DNA from: CAG-841 sp963656825
GTDB lineage: Bacteria; Bacillota; Clostridia; Oscillospirales; CAG-272
DNA: 44,376 nt
Direction: 5' to 3'
NCBI GenBank assembly: GCA_963656825.1
Contig: CAVKJG010000011.1
Span: forward strand, 1-44,376
This document shows positions 8,025 through 15,484 of this stretch, in pieces. Position 1 is the stretch's first letter. Each line of letters starts with the position of its first letter. The notes below the pieces were generated by a model. It searched no databases and was not told where the DNA came from. It saw nothing but the letters and a program-made list of their open reading frames with translations. Made by a program: the position numbers and the translations under genes.

Positions 8025-8851
8025 ATAATCCTTTCGGTCGCTTTTCTGTATTCGGTCGGACAAACGCCGTATTTCTTGCGGAAAAGCGCGGAAAAATAAA
8101 GCTGATTGTCATAGCCGAGCATTTTTGAAATTTCTCCTATCGGAAGCTCGCCCAGCGCAAGCATTTCCCTTGCCACCCGCAGCTTTTCCGATATTATAAA
8201 GTCCTTCGGCGGGACGCCGATAAGCCTTTTGAACATTCTGTAAAACGAGTCCGGCGTCATTCCGAGTATGTCTGAAAGCTCGCTTTGCATAATGTTTCTT
8301 TTTATGTTTATGTGTATGTATTCGAGAACGGTAGCAAGCTTTTCGTGCCTGTCCATTATGTCGCGCCCTCCGGATTTCGGAAGCGCGCTGTCAAGGGCAA
8401 TTCTCGCAAGCCCGTAAACGTCGCATTTTATCTTCACCGCATTTTCAAGGCGAAGATTTGTGAATTCCCTTTCCGAGGACAGCTCCGAAAGCTCGCGGCA
8501 AAGCGCGGTTATCTTTGCGCCCGTCTGCCCGTCGAAATATGTTTTCATATCGAACAGAGAAAATACCTGAAGATTTGAATATACCGAAAGTCCTATCGCG
8601 GCAAACACAAGCTCGCTTCCCTCCGAAACATCGAGCGTATATTCGGTATCGCACGGAACAAGCACCGCCTCTTTTTCGGAAACGGATATCTGCTCTCCGC
8701 CGGCGTCTATAAGAAAGCTTCCCTTTCCGGCGCAGAGAAAAAGCTCAAAAGGCAGCTTTGCGGCAACTATTGTTTCGTCGCGATGATAAATTTTGCTTCC
8801 CGAAAGCATAAGCGTTGCGGAAACGGTGTTTTCCGGTGAGAGCCGCTCCAT
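8021..8851 (-). CDS. AraC-family transcriptional regulator
   Basis: A 276-residue protein with a cupin-like N-terminal sensor (LVPCDTEYTLDV) and a C-terminal double HTH at about 175-272: MQSELSDILGMTPDSFYRMF, then IGEISKMLGYDNQLYFSALF and RKKYGVCPTEYR, the AraC signature. SD GGAGG precedes the ATG. It overlaps the phosphatase gene by four bases and begins 22 bases after folT, so it is probably the local regulator of the phosphatase / GlpA-like / DUF1667 operon. The effector is unknown; the cupin fold fits a sugar or polyol. Expression may depend partly on the riboswitch-controlled folT transcript. Confidence 0.88.
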   Translation of the reverse strand: MERLSPENTVSATLMLSGSKIYHRDETIVAAKLPFELFLCAGKGSFLIDAGGEQISVSEKEAVLVPCDTEYTLDVSEGSELVFAAIGLSVYSNLQVFSLFDMKTYFDGQTGAKITALCRELSELSSEREFTNLRLENAVKIKCDVYGLARIALDSALPKSGGRDIMDRHEKLATVLEYIHINIKRNIMQSELSDILGMTPDSFYRMFKRLIGVPPKDFIISEKLRVAREMLALGELPIGEISKMLGYDNQLYFSALFRKKYGVCPTEYRKATERII

Positions 8852-8873
8852 TTCTTTTCCTCCGTTTTCTCAG

Positions 8874-9590
8874 TTATTTCATTATGTAATAAATGTAATA
8901 TAAATAAACCGCAACAGCGGCGATGACCGTAAGAGCCGCAAGCAAGGCTATATTTTCGCGTGTAAGCTTAGGCTTCTCTCCGATAGGAGGAATAAGCTTC
9001 ATCCTTGAAGCCGCAGGAGCCATCGCAAACAGAAACAAAGATAAAAGCAGCGTTTCGGCAGGAAACAGCGCCGCATTTTTTATCGTCCTTGCCAAAGTGA
9101 AGAATTTATATACCTTTTCTATCCCGAAATAAGCGTAATACCACCGCATTATTATCGGGGTAAGAAATATATTGCATACCAGAACAACCGAAAAGCGCGC
9201 CGTCATTATACGTGTGGCGGAAAGCTTTGCGCGGTAAAGAAACAGTCCGAATATAAACGAGCTTGCCATAGCCGTCAGTATATACGGAAAGAAATAATCC
9301 CCCTGAGGAAACAGAAACGCACCAACCGTGTCGCTTATCGCGCCGCTTACAAGTCCCACAAGCGGACCGTATATCATCGAGCCGAGCGCATTCGCAAAAA
9401 ATCCCACGGAAATATAAAGCACATTCGGAATTATCGGAATACTTATGCCCTGAATAACTATACGCAGCGCGGTTATCATCGCCGCGACAACTATCATTCT
9501 CGAATTTCCGAATTCAGCCGCCGCGCATTTCCAATAGCCTTTTTCAAACGGTGAAGAAAAGCTTTCGATTTTTTTGTTTGCCGTATTCAT
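8874..9590 (-). CDS. folT: folate-family ECF transporter S component
   Basis: A 238-residue membrane protein with about six hydrophobic helices. LRIVIQGISIPI followed by FFANALGSMIYGPLVGLVSG and ISDTVGAFLFPQGDYFFPY matches FolT-type S components, which bind folate and work with a shared EcfAA'T energising module (not in this window). The start is ATG 9590 with AAAGGGGG upstream. Reading back to an ATG at 9743 would run through the THF riboswitch, so that start is rejected. The 5' riboswitch strongly supports a folate substrate. The hydrophilic N-terminal ~30 residues are longer than usual. Confidence 0.88.
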   Translation of the reverse strand: MNTANKKIESFSSPFEKGYWKCAAAEFGNSRMIVVAAMITALRIVIQGISIPIIPNVLYISVGFFANALGSMIYGPLVGLVSGAISDTVGAFLFPQGDYFFPYILTAMASSFIFGLFLYRAKLSATRIMTARFSVVLVCNIFLTPIIMRWYYAYFGIEKVYKFFTLARTIKNAALFPAETLLLSLFLFAMAPAASRMKLIPPIGEKPKLTRENIALLAALTVIAAVAVYLYYIYYIMK

Positions 9591-9670
9591 ACGGTTTCCC
9601 CCTTTCGTTGCATCTTCTTGCCGCCGCAAAGGAAAAATCCGGAGAAAAAACACTTTTCCCCGTCGGCAAC

Positions 9671-9766
9671 AGCGGGATGCAAGTGCGCCACCGCAACGCA
9701 TAAGCGTTTTCGTCCCGAGATCAACTCCCCGTATCTCAGGCACTTTACGCGGCGCACCTTACTCTG
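9671..9766 (-). ncRNA. THF (tetrahydrofolate) riboswitch
   Basis: The minus strand shows the class-I THF aptamer elements in order: AGAGTAAGGTG, CGCGTAAAGTG, a variable hairpin (CCTGAGAT / ATCTCGG), GGACGAAA, GCGGTG and CTTGCATCCCGCT. These match the conserved core (CGCGTTAAGTG, GCGGTG, TTGCATCCGC) that I know from folT leaders. It begins about 20 nt after the predicted transcript start and ends ~80 nt before the folT ATG. That gap holds a pyrimidine-rich TTTTTCCTTTG stretch, which might mask the AAAGGGGG SD. Confidence 0.9.
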
Positions 9767-9785
9767 TCAATATTATATCAAGTTG

Positions 9786-9814
9786 ATTATATCACGGAAA
9801 AACACATATTTCAA
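9786..9814 (-). promoter_or_regulatory. folT promoter
   Basis: TTGAAA (9814-9809), a 17-bp spacer and TATAAT (9791-9786) on the minus strand, just upstream of the THF aptamer. Confidence 0.75.
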
Positions 9815-9847
9815 TAGAAACGGAACAAAAATATATGTGTTTTTTAC
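9797..9847. terminator. hairpin terminator between the DUF4358 gene and folT
   Basis: Arms AACACATAT and ATATGTGTT enclose ~25 nt and are followed by a T-run on both strands. On the minus strand it would end the DUF4358 transcript; it overlaps the folT promoter. Confidence 0.5.
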
Positions 9848-9853
9848 GCAAGG

Positions 9854-10297
9854 CTATCCGCGCATCCGCGTTTTGAACCCGTCGCATATTCTGTCCGTGT
9901 CGGAAGTCTTTCCCTTTGCCTGTATCACATAACAGCCTTCGCAGACAAAGCGTATATTTTCCGCCGGATCGCACGGAGGCGCTTCATATCCGCTTTCCAT
10001 TTCCGCGCGGACTATTGCGGCGTCCTTTGCGTTTTTCGTCTTTATTACCGTCATTTCAAACCCGTCGGAAGAAAAATCGGGAGAAAAAACCGCGGCGCAT
10101 TCGACGCAGTTGCTATAAGTTTTTTCGGAAATTCCTATAACATAGGCGTCGTCGCACTCTATATCCTTTTGCGAAAGCTCTCTCCCGCTCGCCGCGGCAA
10201 GAGCTGCCGACATATCGGTAAAAGCAATTTCTTTTGTCTGCATGCATCCGCACAGAAAAACAGCCGCCGCAAAAGCGATAGCAATAAATTTTTTCAT
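9854..10297 (-). CDS. DUF4358-like lipoprotein
   Basis: A 147-residue protein with signal sequence MKKFIAIAFAAAVFLCGC, a clear lipobox (LCGC), then a small alpha/beta domain. It carries KDIECDDAYVIGIS and a C-terminal FVCEGCYVIQAKGKTSD, as in the DUF4358 lipoproteins of Clostridia, whose role is unknown. Its SD (TGAGGTGA) lies in the 3' arm of the polA terminator hairpin, so terminator folding would also hide this SD if transcription reads through from polA. Confidence 0.72.
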   Translation of the reverse strand: MKKFIAIAFAAAVFLCGCMQTKEIAFTDMSAALAAASGRELSQKDIECDDAYVIGISEKTYSNCVECAAVFSPDFSSDGFEMTVIKTKNAKDAAIVRAEMESGYEAPPCDPAENIRFVCEGCYVIQAKGKTSDTDRICDGFKTRMRG

Positions 10298-10333
10298 AAA
10301 AAAATCACCTCAGACAGTATTGTTTGAGGCGAT
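10298..10333 (-). terminator. polA terminator
   Basis: Minus-strand stem ATCGCCTCA / TGAGGTGAT (nine pairs including G-T) followed by seven T, directly against the start of the lipoprotein gene. Confidence 0.65.
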
Positions 10334-10348
10334 CTTTGTTTTTATTCG

Positions 10349-12862
10349 TCAATGGGCTTCATACCAGCTTTGTCCCTGCGATATTTCAACCGTAAGCGGA
10401 ACGGAAAGCTCGACGGCGTGCTCCATTTCGTGCTTCAGTATTTCCGCGGCTTTGTCGGCGCACGACTTTGAAGCCTCGACTATAAGCTCGTCGTGCACCT
10501 GAAGCAAAAGCCTTGCGTCAAGCTTTTCTTCTTTAAGACGTCTGTCCACGGCGACCATCGCAAGCTTTATTATGTCGGCGGCAGTCCCCTGAATGGGACT
10601 GTTCATCGCGACTCTTTCTCCGAACGCAACCTCGTTTCTTCTGCCGGAAGCAAGCTCCGGAATATACCGTCTGCGTCCGAAAAGCGTGGTCACATAGCCG
10701 TCCTTTTTAGCCTGCTCCACAACGCCGGAAAGATATTCCTTCACCTTCGGATAGCTCTGAAGATAATTTTTTATATATTCGCCCGCCTGCTTGCGCGTCG
10801 TATGCATATCCTCGGCAAGAGAAAATTCTCCCATTCCGTACATTATTCCGAAGTTTATCGCTTTTGCTTTTTTTCGCATCTCTATCGTAACCTCGTCCTT
10901 CGGCACGCCGAAAATCTTCATAGCCGTCGATGAATGTATATCAAACCCCGAAAGAAACGCTTCGCGCATATTTTCGTCGCCCGAAAGCGCGCAGAGAAGC
11001 CGCAGCTCTATCTGAGAATAATCCGCGTCTATAAGCACGCGGCTTTCGTCCGTCGGGATAAAAAATTTGCGGAACTGCCTTCCCAGCTCGGTCTTTATCG
11101 GAATGTTCTGTAAATTCGGCTCGGTTGACGAAAGTCTGCCCGTTGCGGTAAGCGCCTGTCTGAATCTTGTGTGGACTCTGCCGTTTTTGTCGGCGGCGGC
11201 AATAAGACCGTCAGCGTACGCGCTCTTGAGCTTTCCCGTAACGCGATATTCGAGAATAAAATCTATTATCGGCGAAAACGGGCGGAGCGCTTCAAGAACC
11301 TCGGCGCTCGTCGAATATCCGCTTTTTGTTTTTTTGCCTGCGGGAAGCTGCATTTTTTCAAACAATATCGTTCCGAGCTGTCGCGGCGAATTTATATTGA
11401 ATTCTTCACCGGCAAGCCCGTATATCTCATTGCTCAGCTCAGCCTGCGCTTTTCCGAGAACCTTTGAAAATTCGGCAAGCTGCGCCGTATCTACCTTGAA
11501 GCCTTCGCTTTCCATTTCGTAAAGCACTCTTGCAAGCGGAAGCTCTATGCTTTTGTAAAGCTTTGTCTGCTCCGTTTCTTCAAGCTCGTCCGTAAGAACC
11601 TTATACAGCTCTCCGACGTAATAAGCCTCCGATGCGCTGTCAACAACCTCCGTGCAAAAGTATTTGCTTACAAGTCTGGCAAGCGATATATCCCCCGTTC
11701 CGCCCATGCAGACATACGCCATAAGCATTACGTCATCCTTGCAGGAGGAAAAATCCATACCGTATTTTTCAAGCCTGTGACAGTATTCCTTCAGATCGTA
11801 GCAGACAAGCTCCGCTCCTCCGCAGAGCAACGCTCTGTTTTCTCTTATACCGTCTGTAACCGTCAGTTTCCCGTCGCCCGAAAGGTAAATTTCATCGTTG
11901 TCGGGATCTATCGCGCAGCTGTATTTGACCCCGACCCTGAGGGCGGAGGCGTCCGCCCTCACGACGTCCGGCAGCTCCGGAACCTTACCTTCGTCCGTTT
12001 CGTCTTCAAGCCCGAAGCGCTTTATGAGCAGCGTGAAATCAAGACGTCGGAAAAGCGCGTAAAGCGCTTTTCGGTCGGGGCCCGTGTATGCAAGCCTTTC
12101 GAGCGACGGAAGAAACTGAACATTGCGGTCTATGCGGGCAAGCTTCTGAGAAAGATAAACCATATCCCTGCTTGCGACAAGCTTTGACTTTGTAACAGCC
12201 GAAAGCTTTTTTTCTTCAAGATTTTCGTAAAGGGCGTCGATGCTTCCGTATTCGGCTATCAGCTTCCCCGCCGTGACCTCGCCTATTCCGGCTGCCCCGG
12301 GAATATTGTCGGAGCTGTCGCCCATAAGCGCCTTCATATCCACAAACTGCGACGGATCGACGCCGTATCTCGCGCGGAAAGCCGCCCTGTCGTATCTTAC
12401 CGATTCTCCCGTCGTGGCAAGCAGAACGGTAGTATTGTCGTCAATAAGCTGAAGCGAATCTTTATCTCCCGTAACTATATAGGTTTCTATTCCGTTTTCG
12501 GCGCATATGCGCGAATATGTGCCCAGAATATCATCTGCTTCGTAGCCGGTGCGTTCGACGCAGTGCGCACCCATAGCTTCAATACATTCCTTTGCGGGAG
12601 CAAACTGCGCAAGCAGATCCGGCGGAGTCGCGTGTCTGCCCGCTTTATACTCCGGAAACATCTTATGTCGGAAGGTCGGCGCATGAACGTCAAACGCAAC
12701 GACAAAATAATCGGGTTCTATTTCCGTCATATGACGGTAAAGTATATTTATCATTCCGTAGATCGCATTTGTCGGCGTTCCGTCGTGCGCGGTAAGATTG
12801 CGTATTCCGTAATAAGCGCGGTTGATTATTGAATTTCCGTCCACGCAAAGCATTTTTTTCAT
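10349..12862 (-). CDS. polA: DNA polymerase I
   Basis: 837 residues. The N-terminal 5'-3' exonuclease (1-290) has VDGNSIINRAYYGI, AFDVHAPTFRH, GYEADDILGT and TGDKDSLQL. The middle domain (~300-460) has the fold but not the proofreading residues: the usual DxE of ExoI is replaced by SCAIDPDNDE. The polymerase domain (~470-837) has motif A DADYSQIELR, motif B KAKAINFGIMYGM and motif C VHDELIVEA. It fills gaps during repair and removes RNA primers. Loss of the 3'-5' exonuclease is common in Firmicute PolA. It is divergent from tRNA-Thr, with promoters back to back. Confidence 0.96.
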   Translation of the reverse strand: MKKMLCVDGNSIINRAYYGIRNLTAHDGTPTNAIYGMINILYRHMTEIEPDYFVVAFDVHAPTFRHKMFPEYKAGRHATPPDLLAQFAPAKECIEAMGAHCVERTGYEADDILGTYSRICAENGIETYIVTGDKDSLQLIDDNTTVLLATTGESVRYDRAAFRARYGVDPSQFVDMKALMGDSSDNIPGAAGIGEVTAGKLIAEYGSIDALYENLEEKKLSAVTKSKLVASRDMVYLSQKLARIDRNVQFLPSLERLAYTGPDRKALYALFRRLDFTLLIKRFGLEDETDEGKVPELPDVVRADASALRVGVKYSCAIDPDNDEIYLSGDGKLTVTDGIRENRALLCGGAELVCYDLKEYCHRLEKYGMDFSSCKDDVMLMAYVCMGGTGDISLARLVSKYFCTEVVDSASEAYYVGELYKVLTDELEETEQTKLYKSIELPLARVLYEMESEGFKVDTAQLAEFSKVLGKAQAELSNEIYGLAGEEFNINSPRQLGTILFEKMQLPAGKKTKSGYSTSAEVLEALRPFSPIIDFILEYRVTGKLKSAYADGLIAAADKNGRVHTRFRQALTATGRLSSTEPNLQNIPIKTELGRQFRKFFIPTDESRVLIDADYSQIELRLLCALSGDENMREAFLSGFDIHSSTAMKIFGVPKDEVTIEMRKKAKAINFGIMYGMGEFSLAEDMHTTRKQAGEYIKNYLQSYPKVKEYLSGVVEQAKKDGYVTTLFGRRRYIPELASGRRNEVAFGERVAMNSPIQGTAADIIKLAMVAVDRRLKEEKLDARLLLQVHDELIVEASKSCADKAAEILKHEMEHAVELSVPLTVEISQGQSWYEAH

Positions 12863-12898
12863 ATCGGATAAACCCTCTTTATTTTCAGTGTTGTGTAC

Positions 12899-12926
12899 AG
12901 TATAGCATATTTTTTATTATTTGCAA
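12899..12926 (-). promoter_or_regulatory. polA promoter
   Basis: TTGCAA, a 16-bp spacer with TATGC just before it ends, and TATACT on the minus strand, about 35 bp before the polA start codon. Confidence 0.6.
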
Positions 12927-12935
12927 ATAAAAATA

Positions 12936-12964
12936 TTGACAAATCGAAAAGGTTTTGTTATAAT
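12936..12964 (+). promoter_or_regulatory. tRNA-Thr promoter
   Basis: TTGACA (12936-12941), 17 bp, TATAAT (12959-12964), 13 bp before the mature tRNA 5' end. A consensus promoter. Confidence 0.85.
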
Positions 12965-12977
12965 AACAATCGCCGAC

Positions 12978-13053
12978 GCTACTATGGCTCAGTTGGCAGA
13001 GCGCGTCCTTGGTAAGGACGAGGTCGCCGGTCCGAATCCGGCTAGTAGCTCCA
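12978..13053 (+). tRNA. tRNA-Thr (GGT)
   Basis: 76 nt with encoded CCA. The acceptor stem GCTACTA / TAGTAGC is perfect, the anticodon stem CGTCC / GGACG encloses TTGGTAA (anticodon GGT), the T-arm contains GTCCGAATC, and the discriminator is T as expected for Thr. It is a single-gene unit with its own promoter and terminator. Confidence 0.96.
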
Positions 13054-13054
13054 A

Positions 13055-13090
13055 AAAATCCCGCACTTGCGTGCGGGATTTTTTATTTTT
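13055..13090. terminator. bidirectional terminator (tRNA-Thr / SDR gene)
   Basis: Stem AATCCCGCAC / GTGCGGGATT around TTGC with A- and T-runs on both sides, so it can end both the tRNA and the convergent SDR transcript. Confidence 0.85.
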
Positions 13091-13143
13091 TCTTTTTCAG
13101 CGGCAAAAGCATTAAACGCCCGCCGCCGCCTTTTCGGATTTCA

Positions 13144-13929
13144 TTACTTCTTTCTGCCGTAAGGCTTTTTCTGTTGACGGCACCATGTTTTCATAACAAA
13201 ATTATGCGGAAGATGCTTTACCGCAAATACCTGAAGTCTTGCGGCAGCGCCGCAAACGGAAACCTTTTTGTGTTTTTTCATATCCTTCAGCGCACGCCCG
13301 ACGACCTGCTCTGCCGTATAATAATGGCTGTAATACGTTATTACGGAATCATTCTCCACAGCGTGATCGAAGAATTCCGTCTTTACCCAGAACGGACAGA
13401 CAGCCATAACGTCTATCCCTTTCGGCGCAAGCTCTGCGGAAAGTCCCTGCGAAAAGCTGAGTACAAACGCTTTGCTTGCCGCGTAAACGTTTATATACGG
13501 CACGGGCTGAAATGCCGAAAGCGAGCCCATTTCGTATATCTGGCTTCCCTTTTTCATATAAGGGACGGATTTATATGTCATCCCGACAAGCGCCATATCG
13601 TTCAGCTCTATCATCGAATAATACGTTTCGAGCGGAACGTCCGTCGTTGCGGCGAATTTCCCGAAGCCTCCGGCATTTACAAGCACTTTTACTTCGGGCT
13701 TTTCGGCTTCGAGCATTTTCGCGTACTCTTCAATGCTTTCTTTTTTTGTAAGATCGAGAGATACCGGTCTTATTTTTGCGCGGGTTTTGCCTTTCAGCGC
13801 TTCAAGACGCTCAAGTCTGCGCGCAATTACCCATATTTCGTCGAAATCGTGCTGACGGTCAAGCTGAAAAACAAATTCTCTTCCCATTCCGGAGGAAGCC
13901 CCCGTAATAACGGCGATTTTCATTTTCAA
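13144..13929 (-). CDS. short-chain dehydrogenase/reductase (SDR)
   Basis: A 261-residue classical SDR. The cofactor motif is TGASSGMG at 9-16, followed by VIARRLERLEAL (an Arg pair favouring NADP), the structural NAG motif (VLVNAGGFG) and the catalytic YAASK with an upstream Ser (SLSAFQPVPYINVYAASKAF). It resembles the DltE/YqjQ-type cytosolic oxidoreductases, but the substrate cannot be named. The C-terminus is basic (QQKKPYGRKK). SD AAAGGAG precedes the ATG. It stands alone between terminators. Confidence 0.88.
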   Translation of the reverse strand: MKMKIAVITGASSGMGREFVFQLDRQHDFDEIWVIARRLERLEALKGKTRAKIRPVSLDLTKKESIEEYAKMLEAEKPEVKVLVNAGGFGKFAATTDVPLETYYSMIELNDMALVGMTYKSVPYMKKGSQIYEMGSLSAFQPVPYINVYAASKAFVLSFSQGLSAELAPKGIDVMAVCPFWVKTEFFDHAVENDSVITYYSHYYTAEQVVGRALKDMKKHKKVSVCGAAARLQVFAVKHLPHNFVMKTWCRQQKKPYGRKK

Positions 13930-14060
13930 TAAGCTCCTTTGCTTTTTACCAAAACGGTATTATATAAAATCGGATGAACGTATATTTTACTATACCATAA
14001 ATTTCCCCGCTTTTCAATCCCCCATTTTTTCAACTTTTTCAAAAAAATTCGCAAAAGCCC

Positions 14061-14089
14061 TTGACAAATATCTTTGCGCGTGCTATGCT
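14061..14089 (+). promoter_or_regulatory. promoter of the ABC importer leader
   Basis: TTGACA (14061-14066), 17 bp, TATGCT (14084-14089). The predicted start is about 14096, 30 nt before the leader peptide ATG and ~345 nt before the first transporter gene. Confidence 0.85.
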
Positions 14090-14125
14090 TAGTGCAAATT
14101 TTCAGAGAGGAAACCCGTACAGACT

Positions 14126-14227
14126 ATGGTATCATTCCGTATTTCTTTCGCAAATCGATATTATTATTCCTTTACTTATTACAGCGTAAAGGCGATTTGT
14201 GATGCAGAAAAACGGGTGACACATTGA
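14126..14227 (+). CDS. tyrosine-rich leader peptide of a transcription attenuator
   Basis: A 33-codon ORF, ATG 14126 to TGA 14225, too short for routine gene finding. Residues 11-19 read RYYYSFTYY: five Tyr and one Phe in nine codons (14156-14182). GAGAGG lies 15 nt upstream, a rather long spacing. Strand 1 (CAAATCG, 14151-14157) can pair with CGATTTG in strand 2 (14193-14203). Strand 2's GATTTGTGAT (14194-14203) is also an exact 10-base complement of ATCACAAATC (14300-14309) in the terminator. The Tyr codons lie between strands 1 and 2. A ribosome stalled for lack of Tyr-tRNA would cover strand 1 and let 2:3 form, preventing termination. This is a trp-operon-type design; tyrosine control is inference. 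Confidence 0.75.
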   Translation: MVSFRISFANRYYYSFTYYSVKAICDAEKRVTH

Positions 14228-14288
14228 CGCGGCGAAGGATTTTTCCTCCCGCAAGTCCGGTCTTTCTCAGGGCGACATTGTGTTTGGC

Positions 14289-14327
14289 ATACCGTATGGA
14301 TCACAAATCCGTACGGTATTTTTGTTT
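14289..14327 (+). terminator. attenuator terminator (3:4 hairpin) before the ABC importer
   Basis: A 13-bp stem ATACCGTATGGAT / ATCCGTACGGTAT with loop CACAA, followed by TTTTTGTTT. It sits 113 nt before the first structural gene. Its loop and inner stem (14300-14309) are the pairing partner of the antiterminator strand inside the leader ORF. Confidence 0.9.
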
Positions 14328-14439
14328 GCTTTGACAGATGCCGTATGTACCTGAATCCTCTCGGTCCTGCCCGATGCGTCCGCGCGAAAGCGGGTATCTC
14401 GACAATAAATTTCAAACAAACGAAAGGAACCACAAAAAA

Positions 14440-15408
14440 ATGAAAACCAGACTCACAAAAGTTATCGTCCTCGCAGTCGCGCTTGCCCTTGTACTGTGCG
14501 CGACGCTCACCTCCTGCGGAAAAAAGGAGAAAACCTCATTTACCGTCGGCATCTGCCAGCTCGCGCAGCACCCTGCCCTTGACGCCGCGACTCAGGGCTT
14601 TCAGGACGCGCTGATAAAAGAGCTCGGCGCGGACAATGTCAAATTCGTTCTGCAGAACGCCTCCGGCGACAGCAATATGTGCTCGACCATCGTCAACTCG
14701 TTCGTATCTCAGAACGTTGATCTGATTATGGCAAACGCCACCGCCGCGCTTCAGGCGGCATATAACGCAACCTCAAAAATTCCGATCCTCGGCACCTCCG
14801 TCACCGAATACGGCGTGGCGCTTTCGCTCGATAATTTCAGCGGAACCGTGGGAGGCAACGTTTCCGGCACCTCCGATCTCGCGCCGCTGACCGAACAGGC
14901 GGATATGCTCCTCGAATGGTTTCCCGAAGCACAGAATATCGGTCTGCTCTACTGCTCCGCCGAGCCCAACTCCGCATATCAGGTAAAGGTCGTTGAGGAA
15001 TATCTGACAGGCAAAGGCAAGACCTGCCGCCGCTACACCTTCAGCGATTCAAACGATGTCGCCGCCGTCACGACAAAAGCCGCCTCCGACTGCGACGTCA
15101 TCTATGTTCCCACCGACAATACCGCCGCAACCTGCTCCGAAACGATAGGCAATATTGTCCGCAGCAAAAAAGTTCCCGTCATAGCGGGCGAAGCGGGCAT
15201 CTGCTCCGGATGCGGCGTCGCTACCCTGTCGATCAGCTACTATGACCTCGGCTACAAAACCGGCGAAATGGCGGCAAAGATTCTGCGCGACGGGGCTGAC
15301 ATTTCAAAAATGCCCATCGAATACGCAACACCCACAAAGAAATACAACGCCGATATGTGCGCGGAGCTGGGACTGACCGCTCCCGCAGGCTACGAGCCGC
15401 TGGACTGA
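14440..15408 (+). CDS. ABC importer substrate-binding lipoprotein (TrpX-like family)
   Basis: A 322-residue lipoprotein with signal MKTRLTKVIVLAVALALVLC and lipobox LTSCGK. The mature part is of the ABC_sub_bind (DUF534) type: FTVGICQLAQHPALDAATQG at the start, the central VIYVPTDNTAA, and a C-terminal SISYYDLGYKTGEMAAKIL. Members bind amino acids such as tryptophan, or other small ligands. The start is ATG 14440 after GAAAGGA; an in-frame upstream ATG at 14338 lacks a signal peptide. It is the first gene of a three-gene importer behind a Tyr-rich attenuator, so an aromatic amino acid, tyrosine most likely, is the inferred ligand. Its richness in C-ending codons differs from the flanking chromosome. 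Confidence 0.88.
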   Translation: MKTRLTKVIVLAVALALVLCATLTSCGKKEKTSFTVGICQLAQHPALDAATQGFQDALIKELGADNVKFVLQNASGDSNMCSTIVNSFVSQNVDLIMANATAALQAAYNATSKIPILGTSVTEYGVALSLDNFSGTVGGNVSGTSDLAPLTEQADMLLEWFPEAQNIGLLYCSAEPNSAYQVKVVEEYLTGKGKTCRRYTFSDSNDVAAVTTKAASDCDVIYVPTDNTAATCSETIGNIVRSKKVPVIAGEAGICSGCGVATLSISYYDLGYKTGEMAAKILRDGADISKMPIEYATPTKKYNADMCAELGLTAPAGYEPLD

Positions 15409-15484
15409 CCGGATAATCCAATATACACAAAGATACAAAGAAAGGGTGCTTTCGCGCAAGCGGAAGCCACGGTTACAATAAATC

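Noticed and set aside
9591..9743. Longer FolT starting at 9743
   Set aside because: It would translate the THF aptamer; ATG 9590 has an excellent SD.
10349..12862. Loss of proofreading in PolA as a novelty
   Set aside because: A degenerate 3'-5' exonuclease domain is usual for Firmicute DNA polymerase I.
14090..14330. T-box riboswitch upstream of the ABC importer
   Set aside because: The leader lacks the T-box sequence (AGGGTGG-ACC-type) and a specifier loop; the Tyr-rich ORF and the 1:2 / 2:3 / 3:4 pairings explain the terminator better.
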